A DNA stretch of 32,409 bases from Actinomycetes bacterium (GCA_024644435.1 JAHEKZ010000023.1:1-32409), one strand, 5' to 3'. Shown: positions 15,019-23,457, counted from the stretch's first letter. Notes: generated from the sequence alone by a model not told the origin. A program made the numbers and translations.

Positions 15019-16671
15019 CTACCTGGCGAAGACGCGAGTTCCTTCAACGAAGGTTTGTGCGACCTGAGTGGTGCCGATGTCGCTGGGATCGCCGGCAAAC
15101 GGGTCGCGGTCGAGCAGGGCGAGATCGGCGTACTTCCCGACCTCAAGGGTTCCGGTGACGTCGTCGAGGTGGTTGACCCATGCCGACCCCTGCGTATACG
15201 CGGTGAGCGCTGATTCGAGAGTGATCGCCTGATCGGGCAGGAACGGCTCCTTCGCGGAGTGATCCTCACCGTCGGGTGGCGGCAGGCGAGTGACGGCCAC
15301 GTGCGACCCCCAAAGCACGTCGGGGCTACTCACCGACCAGTCGCTGCCACCGACCAGTCGTGCGCCGGCCCGCTCCAGGGCACCGAACGGGTACTGCCAC
15401 CGCCACCGAGGATCACCGAGGTAGGGAATGGTCAGCTCGTCCATCTGCGGCTCGTGACACGCCCACAGCGGCTGCATGTTGGCACCGACCCCGAGCGCGG
15501 CGAACCGAGGGATGTCATCGGGATGGATCACCTGGATGTGCGCGAGATGGTGACGCAGGTCGTTCATGCCGTTGGCCACGCGGGCCGCCTCGATGCTGTC
15601 GAGCGCCTCGCGCGCCGCCCTGTCGCCGATCACGTGGAAGTGGACCTGAAAGCCCTCGGCGTCCAGCGCGACGACCGCTTCACGCAGCACGGCGGGGTCG
15701 ACAAATGAGAGGCCGGCGTTGGCCGTCTGGCAGCCACACGCGTCGAGGTACGGCGACGTCATGGCTCCCGTGAAGTTCTCGGCGACGCCGTCTTGCATGA
15801 TCTTGATGCTCGTGGCGCGGAAGCGCGTGCCCGTACCCTCCTGGCGGCGGGTGACGTGTTCCGGAATCTGCTCAAGACCGCGTGCGCGGTCCCACCACAG
15901 CGCACCGACGACACGCGCCTTCAACCGGCCGTCGACATCGCCCCGCATGTACGCCTGCAGATTGTCGGGGCGGCCGTTGACCTCACCGACGATGGCGTCC
16001 TGCCAGCCGGTGATTCCGAGTGAGAACAGGTAGTCCTGCGCCACATCGAGTGCGCGGTCGTAGTCGGCATCGGTCGGTGGCGGGACCAAGTGACTGACCA
16101 ACGCCATCGCACCTTCGTGCAGGCAGCCGGTCGGCTCGCCGTCGGCGTCTCGCTCGATCCGGCCATCGCCAGGTTCCGGGGTGTCCCTTGTGATTCCCGC
16201 AGCGGCCAGTGCCACAGAGTTCACCCAGCCGCTGTGGCCATCGCGGTTCGGCAGGAACACCGGGCGGTCCGGCACCACGGCGTCCAGGATCTCCTTGGTC
16301 GGCGTGCCGCCGGGGAATGCCTCCATGGACCATCCACCGCCGAGCACCCACGGGAGGTCGGGGTTGGCCGCCGCGTACGCGGCGACGGCCGCGACGCTCT
16401 CGTCAGAGGTCACGATGTCGTGCAGGTCGCACTGCGACATCTGGGTGCCACCGTAGACCGGGTGCACGTGCGCGTCCTGAAAGCCCGGCGTCAGCAGTCC
16501 GCCGTCGATGCCGACCACCTCGGTGCCAGGACCGGCGAGCGCCTGCACATCGTCGTCGGACCCGACAGCAACAATTCGGCCGCCTCGGACCGCCACCGCC
16601 GCCCGTTCCGGCGGGCGTCCCTGCCCCGTGAAGACCCGACCTCCGACAAAGACCACATCTGCGTTCGCCAT
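15019..16671 (-). CDS. Amidohydrolase, YtcJ-like (amidohydrolase family 3)
   Basis: A 550-aa metal-dependent hydrolase of the YtcJ/amidohydrolase_3 type. Features: N-terminal beta-sandwich (VVFVGGRVFTGQG), first metal pair in PGFQDAHVHP (His68, His70), a lysine in TSIKIMQDG, histidines in VHFHVIGDRA and HHLAHIQ, the late aspartate in GGSDWSVSSP, and a C-terminal closing strand (LEVGKYADLALLDRDPF). Members act on amides, imides or hydantoin-like substrates; the substrate is unknown. No signal peptide. It is divergent from the TetR/exporter unit at 16793, so a shared signal is possible. A 12-bp match to half of the upstream TetR operator lies just ahead of its start. Confidence 0.87.
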   Translation of the reverse strand: MANADVVFVGGRVFTGQGRPPERAAVAVRGGRIVAVGSDDDVQALAGPGTEVVGIDGGLLTPGFQDAHVHPVYGGTQMSQCDLHDIVTSDESVAAVAAYAAANPDLPWVLGGGWSMEAFPGGTPTKEILDAVVPDRPVFLPNRDGHSGWVNSVALAAAGITRDTPEPGDGRIERDADGEPTGCLHEGAMALVSHLVPPPTDADYDRALDVAQDYLFSLGITGWQDAIVGEVNGRPDNLQAYMRGDVDGRLKARVVGALWWDRARGLEQIPEHVTRRQEGTGTRFRATSIKIMQDGVAENFTGAMTSPYLDACGCQTANAGLSFVDPAVLREAVVALDAEGFQVHFHVIGDRAAREALDSIEAARVANGMNDLRHHLAHIQVIHPDDIPRFAALGVGANMQPLWACHEPQMDELTIPYLGDPRWRWQYPFGALERAGARLVGGSDWSVSSPDVLWGSHVAVTRLPPPDGEDHSAKEPFLPDQAITLESALTAYTQGSAWVNHLDDVTGTLEVGKYADLALLDRDPFAGDPSDIGTTQVAQTFVEGTRVFAR

Positions 16672-16712
16672 GCGCGTCAGTCAACCAGCCCGGCCGTTCC
16701 GGAGGGGTCAGG

Positions 16713-16741
16713 TTGACGCACTCCCCTACCCCGGCTAGATT
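16713..16741 (+). promoter_or_regulatory. Promoter of the TetR-exporter unit
   Basis: TTGACG (16713-16718), an exact 17-bp spacer, TAGATT (16736-16741). This is the best sigma-70-type promoter in the window. The predicted start point falls at the first bases of the palindrome at 16748. Confidence 0.7.
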
Positions 16742-16747
16742 CTGCAC

Positions 16748-16768
16748 GAAACGAAACCGTTTCGTTTC
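16748..16768. promoter_or_regulatory. 21-bp TetR operator palindrome
   Basis: GAAACGAAAC-C-GTTTCGTTTC is perfectly symmetric around one central base and sits directly downstream of the -10, over the predicted transcription start. It is the expected binding site for the TetR protein encoded 25 bp downstream. Confidence 0.8.
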
Positions 16769-16792
16769 TTTCGACGTCGCTGGGAGGGTGCC

Positions 16793-17404
16793 ATGACGCC
16801 CCAGGCCGTCGCAGCCCGCCTCCGCCGATCCGACGTCGCACGTCATGCCGAGATCCTCGACGCCACACTCGGCGAGCTGCAGGAGGTCGGCTACGACCGC
16901 ATGACGATGGACGCCGTTGCCAAGCGGGCCGGTGCAAGCAAAGCGACCCTCTACCGCCACTGGCCGAACAAGGCCGAGCTGGTCGTCGCGGCGATCCGGC
17001 AGATGCGTGGCGATGGCGAGGCCGTGCTTCCCGACACCGGGCGACTGCGCGAAGACCTGCTCGCTCTGCTGAAAGGCACCCAACCGCACTCGGCCGAAGA
17101 CCAGCTCTGCGTCATGCGCGGCATGGTGTCGGCCTGCGGGTCGGACGCCGAGCTGGCCACCGCCTTCTACGAGCAGGTGGTCGAGACCAAGCGCTCAGCT
17201 GCGCTGGAGATCATCCGACGAGCCCAGATCCGCGGCGAGGTGTCAGAGACGTCTGATACCGAGTTTCTCGTGGACGCCGCACCCGCCATGCTGATCTTCC
17301 GACACCTGTTCACCTCGCAGACCGTCGATGAGCCCTACCTCACGCGACTCGTCGACGAGGTGTGGCTACCGCTCCTGACCGGATCGGCAGCCGACCGCCC
17401 CTAG
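16793..17404 (+). CDS. TetR family regulator of the DHA2 exporter
   Basis: A 203-aa TetR protein. The HTH (about 18-64) reads AEILDATLGEL...MDAVAKRAGASKATLYRHWPNKAEL, the classic TetR_N form; the rest is the helical ligand-binding domain. The ATG at 16793 follows a GGGAGGG ribosome site (16782-16788). It has a good promoter and a 21-bp palindrome over the start point, so it probably represses itself and the exporter that follows 38 bases after its stop. Drug-exporter regulators of this kind release DNA when they bind the exported compound (family knowledge). The inducer is unknown. Confidence 0.9.
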   Translation: MTPQAVAARLRRSDVARHAEILDATLGELQEVGYDRMTMDAVAKRAGASKATLYRHWPNKAELVVAAIRQMRGDGEAVLPDTGRLREDLLALLKGTQPHSAEDQLCVMRGMVSACGSDAELATAFYEQVVETKRSAALEIIRRAQIRGEVSETSDTEFLVDAAPAMLIFRHLFTSQTVDEPYLTRLVDEVWLPLLTGSAADRP

Positions 17405-17442
17405 ACCTCATCCGCTCCCCCACACCCACCCTGAGGAGTTCC

Positions 17443-18996
17443 ATGTCAAGCCCCGACAAGACCGTCGGTACCGAAGAGCACGCGCATGCGCCGAAGAACC
17501 TGGCGCTCGCGCTCGTCGTGATCTGTACCGCACAGCTGATGGTGGTGCTCGATGCCACGATCGTGAACATCGCGCTGCCCAGCATCCAGAAAGACCTCGG
17601 CTTCTCACAGGCCAACCTGCAGTGGGTGCTGACCGCCTACACGCTCGCCTTCGGTGGCTTTCTGCTGCTCGGTGGACGCGCCGGCGACATCCTCGGCCGC
17701 CGCCGGGTCTTCATCTTCGGCATCCTGCTCTTCACCCTGGGCTCGCTGGGCGGCGGCTTCGCCTGGAGCGAAGCATCGCTGCTCATCTTCCGCGCCGTTC
17801 AGGGCCTCGGGGCGGCCATCGCCGCACCAACAGCGCTGTCGCTCATCGCCACCGAGTTCCCCGAGGGCAAAGAGCGCAACCGCGCCATGGGCGTCTACGC
17901 CGCAATGTCCGGTGCCGGTGCTGCCGTCGGCCTGATCCTCGGCGGAGTCCTCACCGAGTGGGACTGGCGCTGGGTGATGTTCGTCAACGTCCCGATCGGC
18001 CTCTTCATCGCGTTCGTGGCGCCGCGCGCCCTCACCGAGACGGAGCGCCACACGGGCAAGTTCGACCTGCCGGGAGCCATCGCCGCAACCTCCGGTCTCG
18101 CCCTGCTCGTCTACGGGCTCACCCGCGTTGCGACCGACGTCGGCAAGAACGCCGCTGCAGGAGTCGCCGACCCGGCAAACCAGGCTTGGACCGACGGCAC
18201 CAACCTCGCGATCATCGGCGTATCGATCGTTCTGCTGGTGGTCTTCATCCTTCTCGAGGCGCGCAGCCGTCATGCGCTCATGCCCCTGCGGATCTTCGAG
18301 AACCGCAACCGCGCTGGCGCGTACGGGGTCATGCTGATCATCGGCGCCGCGATGTTCGGAATGTTCTTCTATCTGACCCAGTTCGTTCAGGTCATCCTCG
18401 GCTACTCACCCATCAAGGCGGGCTTTGCCTTCCTGCCCGTCAGCGTCTGCATCATCTTGTCTGCCGGCATCGCGTCACAGCTGATCACGCGCTTCGGCGC
18501 CAAGCCGTTCGCCATGCTGGGAACAGCGATGACCGCCCTTGGCATGCTGTGGCTCGCGCAGATCCAGCCTGACTCGACGTATGTCAGCGGACTGCTCGGC
18601 CCGATGGTGGTCTTCGCGCTCGGCCTCGGCTTCACCTTCATGCCGCTGACCCTGGCCGCCGTCTCGCAGATCGACGAGAGCGACGCAGGAATCGCATCGG
18701 GTGTCTTGAACACCACGCAGCAGATCGGTGGGTCGATCGGCCTGGCGGCACTCACGACTGTCTCGGTCACGGTGTTCTCCAGCCAGTTCGCCGACTTCCT
18801 CGCGGGCGGCGGGCAACCGCCTGCCGACGGCCAAGCCCTACCTGCGGAGCTGATCACAGCTCAGGTCGACGGCTGGACGTCTGCCTTCCAGGTCTCTGCC
18901 GGTCTTGCGGTGATCGCCTTCATCATCACCGTGTTCGCCATCAAGGTGACCAAGGAAGAGGCAGCGCACGCCGGCCCCGTTGGCGGCGCGCACTAG
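17443..18996 (+). CDS. MFS multidrug exporter, DHA2 (EmrB/QacA) family
   Basis: A 517-aa integral membrane protein with about 14 predicted helices, the DHA2 count. Family motifs: LDATIVNIALPSI (motif D1) in helix 1, GGRAGDILGRRRVF (motif A) after helix 2, and GAGAAVGLILGGVL (motif C, antiporter) in helix 5. Proton-driven export of drugs or metabolites is expected; the substrate cannot be told. A large extracellular loop (about 460-480, Gly/Pro-rich) precedes the last helix, as in QacA-type proteins. The ATG at 17443 has GAGG ahead of it; the longer frame from 17362 overlaps the TetR gene. It is co-transcribed with the TetR gene and ends six bases before the convergent acyltransferase. Confidence 0.92.
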   Translation: MSSPDKTVGTEEHAHAPKNLALALVVICTAQLMVVLDATIVNIALPSIQKDLGFSQANLQWVLTAYTLAFGGFLLLGGRAGDILGRRRVFIFGILLFTLGSLGGGFAWSEASLLIFRAVQGLGAAIAAPTALSLIATEFPEGKERNRAMGVYAAMSGAGAAVGLILGGVLTEWDWRWVMFVNVPIGLFIAFVAPRALTETERHTGKFDLPGAIAATSGLALLVYGLTRVATDVGKNAAAGVADPANQAWTDGTNLAIIGVSIVLLVVFILLEARSRHALMPLRIFENRNRAGAYGVMLIIGAAMFGMFFYLTQFVQVILGYSPIKAGFAFLPVSVCIILSAGIASQLITRFGAKPFAMLGTAMTALGMLWLAQIQPDSTYVSGLLGPMVVFALGLGFTFMPLTLAAVSQIDESDAGIASGVLNTTQQIGGSIGLAALTTVSVTVFSSQFADFLAGGGQPPADGQALPAELITAQVDGWTSAFQVSAGLAVIAFIITVFAIKVTKEEAAHAGPVGGAH

Positions 18997-19002
18997 TACT
19001 GG

Positions 19003-19698
19003 TCAGTCCTTCGGTGCAGCCGGAGCGGTTCCCCCGAGCCGTTCCGGCTGCCACCACTGGCCCGTTCCGTCGCTCGGGTACTCGTCCTGGGCGCGACGTA
19101 CCAAGGCGATGACCTGTGAACGCAGCTCCGCCGCGGCCGCATCGCCGCGCAAGGTGGGCTCGATCGGCTCACCCACATAGACACTCACGGGCACTTTTCG
19201 CTGTTTGAGGCTCGAGTGCTCGTCGTACGTCCACAGCCGCTGACTACCCCAGACGCCGACAGGAATGAGCGGCGCCTTGCTCGCCTTGGCCAGGCGCTCA
19301 GCCCCGGTCTTGAACTCCTTGGGCTCAAAGGAACGGCTGATGGTGGCCTCGGGGAAGAGCCCCACCACTTCTCCGGCCTTCAGCGCCGCGAGCGCATCGC
19401 GGAAGCTTTGCATCCCGGCCTCACGGTCGACCGAGATGTGATGCATGCCGCGCATCAGCGGACCGGCCACGCGGTGAGCGAAGATCGGCTCCTTGGCCAT
19501 GAAGCGCACATAACGACGAGACTCCCTGGCACCCAGCCCGACGAAAATGAAGTCGAGGTGGCTCACGTGGTTGGACGCCATCACGGCCGGACCCGACAAC
19601 GGAACGTTCTCGCCACCGTCGACGCGAAGGCGTAACCCGAGTGCCTTGAAGGCTGTCATGGTGGCGGCCACCACGGGCGGGTAGACGTAGTCAGACAC
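19003..19698 (-). CDS. plsC: 1-acyl-sn-glycerol-3-phosphate acyltransferase (PlsC family)
   Basis: A 231-aa lysophospholipid acyltransferase. Motif I, NHVSHLDF (H-x4-D, His44 and Asp49), is the catalytic site, and LFPEATISRS gives the FPEG-like motif III for phosphate binding. It would add an acyl chain to lysophosphatidic acid to form phosphatidic acid at the membrane; other lyso-lipids are possible, as these organisms have several paralogues. The GTG at 19698 is chosen because TAGGCT (-10) lies seven bases upstream and the family N-terminus starts here; the frame to 19764 is inside the RNase III-like gene. It may therefore be transcribed separately from the sbcDC unit as well as with it. 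Confidence 0.82.
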   Translation of the reverse strand: MSDYVYPPVVAATMTAFKALGLRLRVDGGENVPLSGPAVMASNHVSHLDFIFVGLGARESRRYVRFMAKEPIFAHRVAGPLMRGMHHISVDREAGMQSFRDALAALKAGEVVGLFPEATISRSFEPKEFKTGAERLAKASKAPLIPVGVWGSQRLWTYDEHSSLKQRKVPVSVYVGEPIEPTLRGDAAAAELRSQVIALVRRAQDEYPSDGTGQWWQPERLGGTAPAAPKD

Positions 19699-19711
19699 GG
19701 CGGGCAGCCTA
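19696..19711 (-). promoter_or_regulatory. -10 element made from the RNase III-like stop codon, driving plsC
   Basis: TAGGCT (19706-19711, minus strand) begins with the TAG stop of the upstream gene and is followed by seven bases and GTG 19698. A weak TTCGTC at 19728-19733 could be the -35 with 16 bp spacing. Confidence 0.45.
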
Positions 19712-20476
19712 GCGGGCGTCGACCGGGACGAACTCCTGAGCAAGCTCCAGGGCTGCGTCAGCACCGTGCACCTCCAGCGCCTCCGCGACCTGGTCTTCGA
19801 CGTGGCTGAGCAGCGTCTCGGCGTCGCCGTGCATCGAAGGGTCGCGGCCGCTCATGACCGCTGCCACTGCCGACGCGCGGTGAAGCTCTGCTCGGCGCTG
19901 AGACAGCTCGCCCTCGTCGGCATCCGGGAAGACCCGTATCAGACCATGGGCGGCACCCAGCTCGAGAAGAGCCGAACCCACGCGTCGGGCGGCGCGTCCA
20001 GCGTCCAGGCCGGGGATCCCGGCCTCGAGCGCACGGCCTGTCTCAGCCTCCATCGGGTGTACCACCCGCGAGGAGAACGCGAGCGCCTGCAACCAACCGC
20101 CGGAAAGCCAGCAGGCCGCCACGCAGGTCTCGACGAGGTCTGCGAGACGCTCTGGGGAGGCAGCCCATTCCAGCCACGAACCCAGGCCCTTCTGCACTGC
20201 CACCTCGGCCAGGTGGCGGTCGGTGGAGTCGACGGCGGCACCCGGTTCGCGGCAGTGCGGGCACTGAGGCTCGCACCACTGATGCACGGCCAGCAGAACG
20301 TCGAGCACAGAGTCGCCGAGAAACTCCAGACGCTGGAAGTGCACGCCGCGTCCATCGCGCACCGCCAGCAGCGTCGGCTCGTCAGGTATCTGCCCCAGGA
20401 CATCGATGATCTGCGCACGTTCGCGCTCGGTGATTGACGGGCGCAGCTCAGGGGGCGGTGTGCTCGGGAGCGTCAC
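19709..20476 (-). CDS. RNase III-like protein with two RNase III domains, one degenerate, no dsRBD
   Basis: A 255-aa protein. Residues about 15-140 match an RNase III catalytic domain: the signature RLEFLGDSVLDVLLA holds Glu51 and Asp55, and LADLVETCVAACWLSGG holds Asp113 and Glu116, the four acidic positions needed for cleavage, in the right spacing. The usual FP-x-EGELS-x2-RA-x-L segment is missing here and is replaced by a cysteine cluster (C68-x3-C72-x2-C75). Residues about 160-250 repeat the fold: LLELGAAHGLIRVFPDADEG and ELSQRRAELHRASAVAAV match the middle, and LLSHVEDQVAEALEVHG the end, but the acidic residues are lost. No dsRNA-binding domain follows. I infer an intramolecular pseudo-dimer. 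Start is GTG 20476, overlapping the sbcC stop (GTGA). It is not the normal housekeeping Rnc. Confidence 0.75.
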   Translation of the reverse strand: MTLPSTPPPELRPSITERERAQIIDVLGQIPDEPTLLAVRDGRGVHFQRLEFLGDSVLDVLLAVHQWCEPQCPHCREPGAAVDSTDRHLAEVAVQKGLGSWLEWAASPERLADLVETCVAACWLSGGWLQALAFSSRVVHPMEAETGRALEAGIPGLDAGRAARRVGSALLELGAAHGLIRVFPDADEGELSQRRAELHRASAVAAVMSGRDPSMHGDAETLLSHVEDQVAEALEVHGADAALELAQEFVPVDAR

Positions 20477-23457
20477 GCTGAGACGACCAGTCGACTCGAG
20501 CCGTCGCGGTTGGGAATCACCGTGATGCGCTCACTGATCCGCTCCTTGAGCTCGGGCACGTGGCTCACGATCCCCACGACGCGGCCGCTGGTACTGAGCC
20601 CCGACAGCACACTGAGGACGTTGTCGAGCGTTTCCTCGTCGAGTGACCCAAAGCCCTCGTCGACGAAGAGCGTTCCGAGGTCGACGCCCCCGGCTTCCGC
20701 CGTCACGACGTCAGCCAGGCCGAGCGCCAAGGCCAACGAGCAGTAGAACGTCTCACCACCCGACAACGTCCGCGGATCGCGCTCTTGGTCGCTGTGCGTG
20801 TCGCGGACCCGCAGCCCAAGGCCGGAACGCCGGTTGCCTTCTCGGTCCTCGACGTGAACCAGCGCATAGCGACCATCGCTCATGGTGGCCAGCCGCTCGT
20901 TTGCCGACGCGACCACGTCGGCAAAGCGTTCCCGGAGGACGAAGGTGGGCAGGCTCATCGACTTGGTGTTGTCCGGCGGCGAGCCACTGACCAGGTCAGC
21001 CAGTCGGATCAGCGGAGCCGTGCGCGCCGCCGTCTGGACCTCTGCCTCGATGGCAGACTCGACGCTAGCCGCTCGCTCCGCGGCCTCGCTGAGTCGCTGC
21101 TTCAACGTTGCCATGCGGCGCTGCGCCGACTCGTGCGCTGTGCGGGCTTGAGCTAGAGCGCTCTCGGCGCCCTTCAGGTCGACGATCTCGTCCATGGCGA
21201 TGCCTGCCATCTCAGGTGAAGCCAACGCCGCCTCGATCTCGACGCGACGCTGGCGCGCTCGCTCGATGTGGGCAGCAATCTCGCGCTGCTCTTCTTCGCT
21301 GAGTCGCGCGGCCGCCACCTCGTCACGGTCAGCGAACTGCGAACGTTGCAGCTCAGTCGCCCACTCGGCCACTCTGGTGTCGAGATCAGCCTTCGACGCG
21401 TGGACCGTCTGGACAGCTTCAGCAGCACGCGCCCAGACGTCCGCCTCTTTCACGAGCGCCGCCACGCGGTCGGAGATCGAGGGATGGCCGTCGAGTGCGG
21501 CAGCGATCCGGCCGCGGTCGGCTTCGAGGGCCGCTGACGCCGCGGACACTTCTGCGTCGAGCCGTGATGCATTGCGGGTCAGCTCATCGCGAACCACGCG
21601 GTTCTCGGCCAGTGCTGCCTCACACGCGGCGATCTCGGCCTCGATCCGGGTGACGTCCTGAGCCGCTATCTCGAGGTCGGCCATGGCCAGGTCGGCATTG
21701 CGCATCCGCGCCTGCGCCTCGACAACGCTGGCGCCGGCAGTGCGACCACGCAGCTCGGCAAGCTCGGACTCGACCCGGGCAGCCTCAGCTGACGCCAGCT
21801 CGAGCGACGCGGTGGCGTCGGCCAGAAGCCGAGCCGCCGTATCGACCTCTCGGCGGTCCACGTCACCTGTTCGCCGGGCTGCGGGGCGGGGGTGGTCACA
21901 TGAACCACACACCGGGCACGGCTCGTCAGCAACCAAAGCGCTGGCCAGGTGACCGGCCATCCCGTCGAGGAACCTGACCCTGATCGCGGTCTCATCAGTG
22001 AGTCGTTGCTGGGCCAACAGCCGAGCGCCTTCGCGTGACGCACGAGCCTTGTCGGCCTTGTCCTGACCGGACTCGAGAGCAGTGGCGGCCTCCAGAACTG
22101 TGGCTGCCGACGCACGCTCAGCAGCTGCTCCGGCATGCTCAGCAGCCAGAGCCCGCGCAGCTTCGAGCTGCTGGCGCAGGGCATCGATCGCCTGCGGGGC
22201 CAGCACGATCGCTTCGTCTGCTTCTCGGTGCTGACGGGCAGCCTCGTCGCGCTGCCGGGCCAGGTCGGAGAGGCTGTGTACCCGCCCCGGAAGGGCCCGT
22301 TCGGCCTCCGCCAAGCCGGCGAGCCCGGCAGCGGCATCACGCAGCGCTCGCTCGTGCTGGGGCCACGTGTGTGGATCGGCATCAGGCACCGACACGGTGG
22401 CTCGACGGGCCTCAAGATCGGTAGTAGCGGCGGCATGTCTACTCTCTGCTGCCGCGAGCCCGTCCAGCGTCGGGGCGAGACGACTCGCCTCAGCTGCCCG
22501 ACGAACAGCTGTCTGCTGCTGCTCGAGTTCGTCTTTCGATGCGTCCCACTCGGCGAGCTCGGTGCGGAGGGCGACCACCCGCAGCCGCGCCTGCTCACGC
22601 GCTTGGCGATCAGACAGATGCTGCCCGGCCTGGTCGGCCGCCGACCCCGCCGCGGCAGCCTCGACCTCGGAGCGCTCGGCGTCGCTCTGCAGGTGAGCCA
22701 CCTGCTTGGTGAGCTCGGCGGCGAGCTCTGCGCCGGCATTCTGCGCAAGGGCCGCCTCGGCTTCGGCATCGAGACCGGCTGCACCGCAGTACGCACGGAC
22801 CGCCCCCGCGACTGCCACCTGGGCGTCCATCCGCGCCTGCTTGGCGTCCTTGCGCTGATCGACCAGGCGGTCGAGGAGCGCGTCGTAGATCTCGGTGCCG
22901 AAGAGCCGCTGCAGCAGCTCGCGACGCACCTCGGGAGTGGACCGCAGGAAGGTCGCGAACTCGCCCTGTGGGAGCACCACGGTCTGGACGAACTGCTCTT
23001 GGCTGAGCCCGACGGCCCTCCTGACCTCGGCGCCCACCTCTTCGATCCGCGTGGCGATGGGCTCTGCATCAGCTGACGTGGTGTCTGCCGGCGACGCCAG
23101 GCGCCACAGCTTGGCTGAGGCGTTCTCGGTGGTCGTGCCCTCTCCGCGTCGCTTGGCGCGCTCGTACTTGGGGGTGCGCCGGATCCGGTAGGTGCCGCTG
23201 GACGTACTGAAGTCGAGCTCAACGAAAGGCGTGGCCCCCGGTGCGGCTACATCGGAGTGCATCCGGTCGGCACTGGACGACCGCCCGGCCACGTCGCCGT
23301 ACAGGGCGAAGACGATCGCGTCGATCAAGGTGGACTTGCCAGCTCCGGTCGGCCCCTCGAGGAGGAAGAGCCCAGACGCGCTGAGCTGCTCGACGTCGAC
23401 CTCACAGATCTCGGCGAAGGGTCCGATCGCGCCAAGCGTGAGGCGGTGCAGCTGCAT
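20473..23457 (-). CDS. sbcC: SbcC, ATPase subunit of the SbcCD nuclease
   Basis: A 994-aa SMC/Rad50-type ATPase. Walker A is GPTGAGKST (35-43), the Q-loop is VLPQGEF (161-167), the ABC signature LSGGETF starts at 898, Walker B is TLFVDEGFGSLD with Asp933-Glu934, and a distal His in VSHVPEL follows. Between them lie long Ala/Glu/Arg-rich coiled coils interrupted by a zinc hook CPVC (Cys514, Cys517). With SbcD it forms the bacterial Mre11-Rad50 complex that cuts hairpins and blocked DNA ends. Length is in the usual range. It overlaps sbcD by one base (TGATG) and the RNase III-like gene by four. Confidence 0.96.
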   Translation of the reverse strand: MQLHRLTLGAIGPFAEICEVDVEQLSASGLFLLEGPTGAGKSTLIDAIVFALYGDVAGRSSSADRMHSDVAAPGATPFVELDFSTSSGTYRIRRTPKYERAKRRGEGTTTENASAKLWRLASPADTTSADAEPIATRIEEVGAEVRRAVGLSQEQFVQTVVLPQGEFATFLRSTPEVRRELLQRLFGTEIYDALLDRLVDQRKDAKQARMDAQVAVAGAVRAYCGAAGLDAEAEAALAQNAGAELAAELTKQVAHLQSDAERSEVEAAAAGSAADQAGQHLSDRQAREQARLRVVALRTELAEWDASKDELEQQQTAVRRAAEASRLAPTLDGLAAAESRHAAATTDLEARRATVSVPDADPHTWPQHERALRDAAAGLAGLAEAERALPGRVHSLSDLARQRDEAARQHREADEAIVLAPQAIDALRQQLEAARALAAEHAGAAAERASAATVLEAATALESGQDKADKARASREGARLLAQQRLTDETAIRVRFLDGMAGHLASALVADEPCPVCGSCDHPRPAARRTGDVDRREVDTAARLLADATASLELASAEAARVESELAELRGRTAGASVVEAQARMRNADLAMADLEIAAQDVTRIEAEIAACEAALAENRVVRDELTRNASRLDAEVSAASAALEADRGRIAAALDGHPSISDRVAALVKEADVWARAAEAVQTVHASKADLDTRVAEWATELQRSQFADRDEVAAARLSEEEQREIAAHIERARQRRVEIEAALASPEMAGIAMDEIVDLKGAESALAQARTAHESAQRRMATLKQRLSEAAERAASVESAIEAEVQTAARTAPLIRLADLVSGSPPDNTKSMSLPTFVLRERFADVVASANERLATMSDGRYALVHVEDREGNRRSGLGLRVRDTHSDQERDPRTLSGGETFYCSLALALGLADVVTAEAGGVDLGTLFVDEGFGSLDEETLDNVLSVLSGLSTSGRVVGIVSHVPELKERISERITVIPNRDGSSRLVVSA

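Noticed and set aside
19709-20476. Housekeeping Rnc call for the RNase III-like gene
   Set aside because: It lacks a C-terminal dsRNA-binding domain, has a second degenerate RNase III domain and an unusual cysteine insertion.
21666-23222. A 518-aa frame on the minus strand inside sbcC in another phase
   Set aside because: It overlaps the clear SbcC gene, has an Arg/Ser/Pro-rich shadow composition and no motif.
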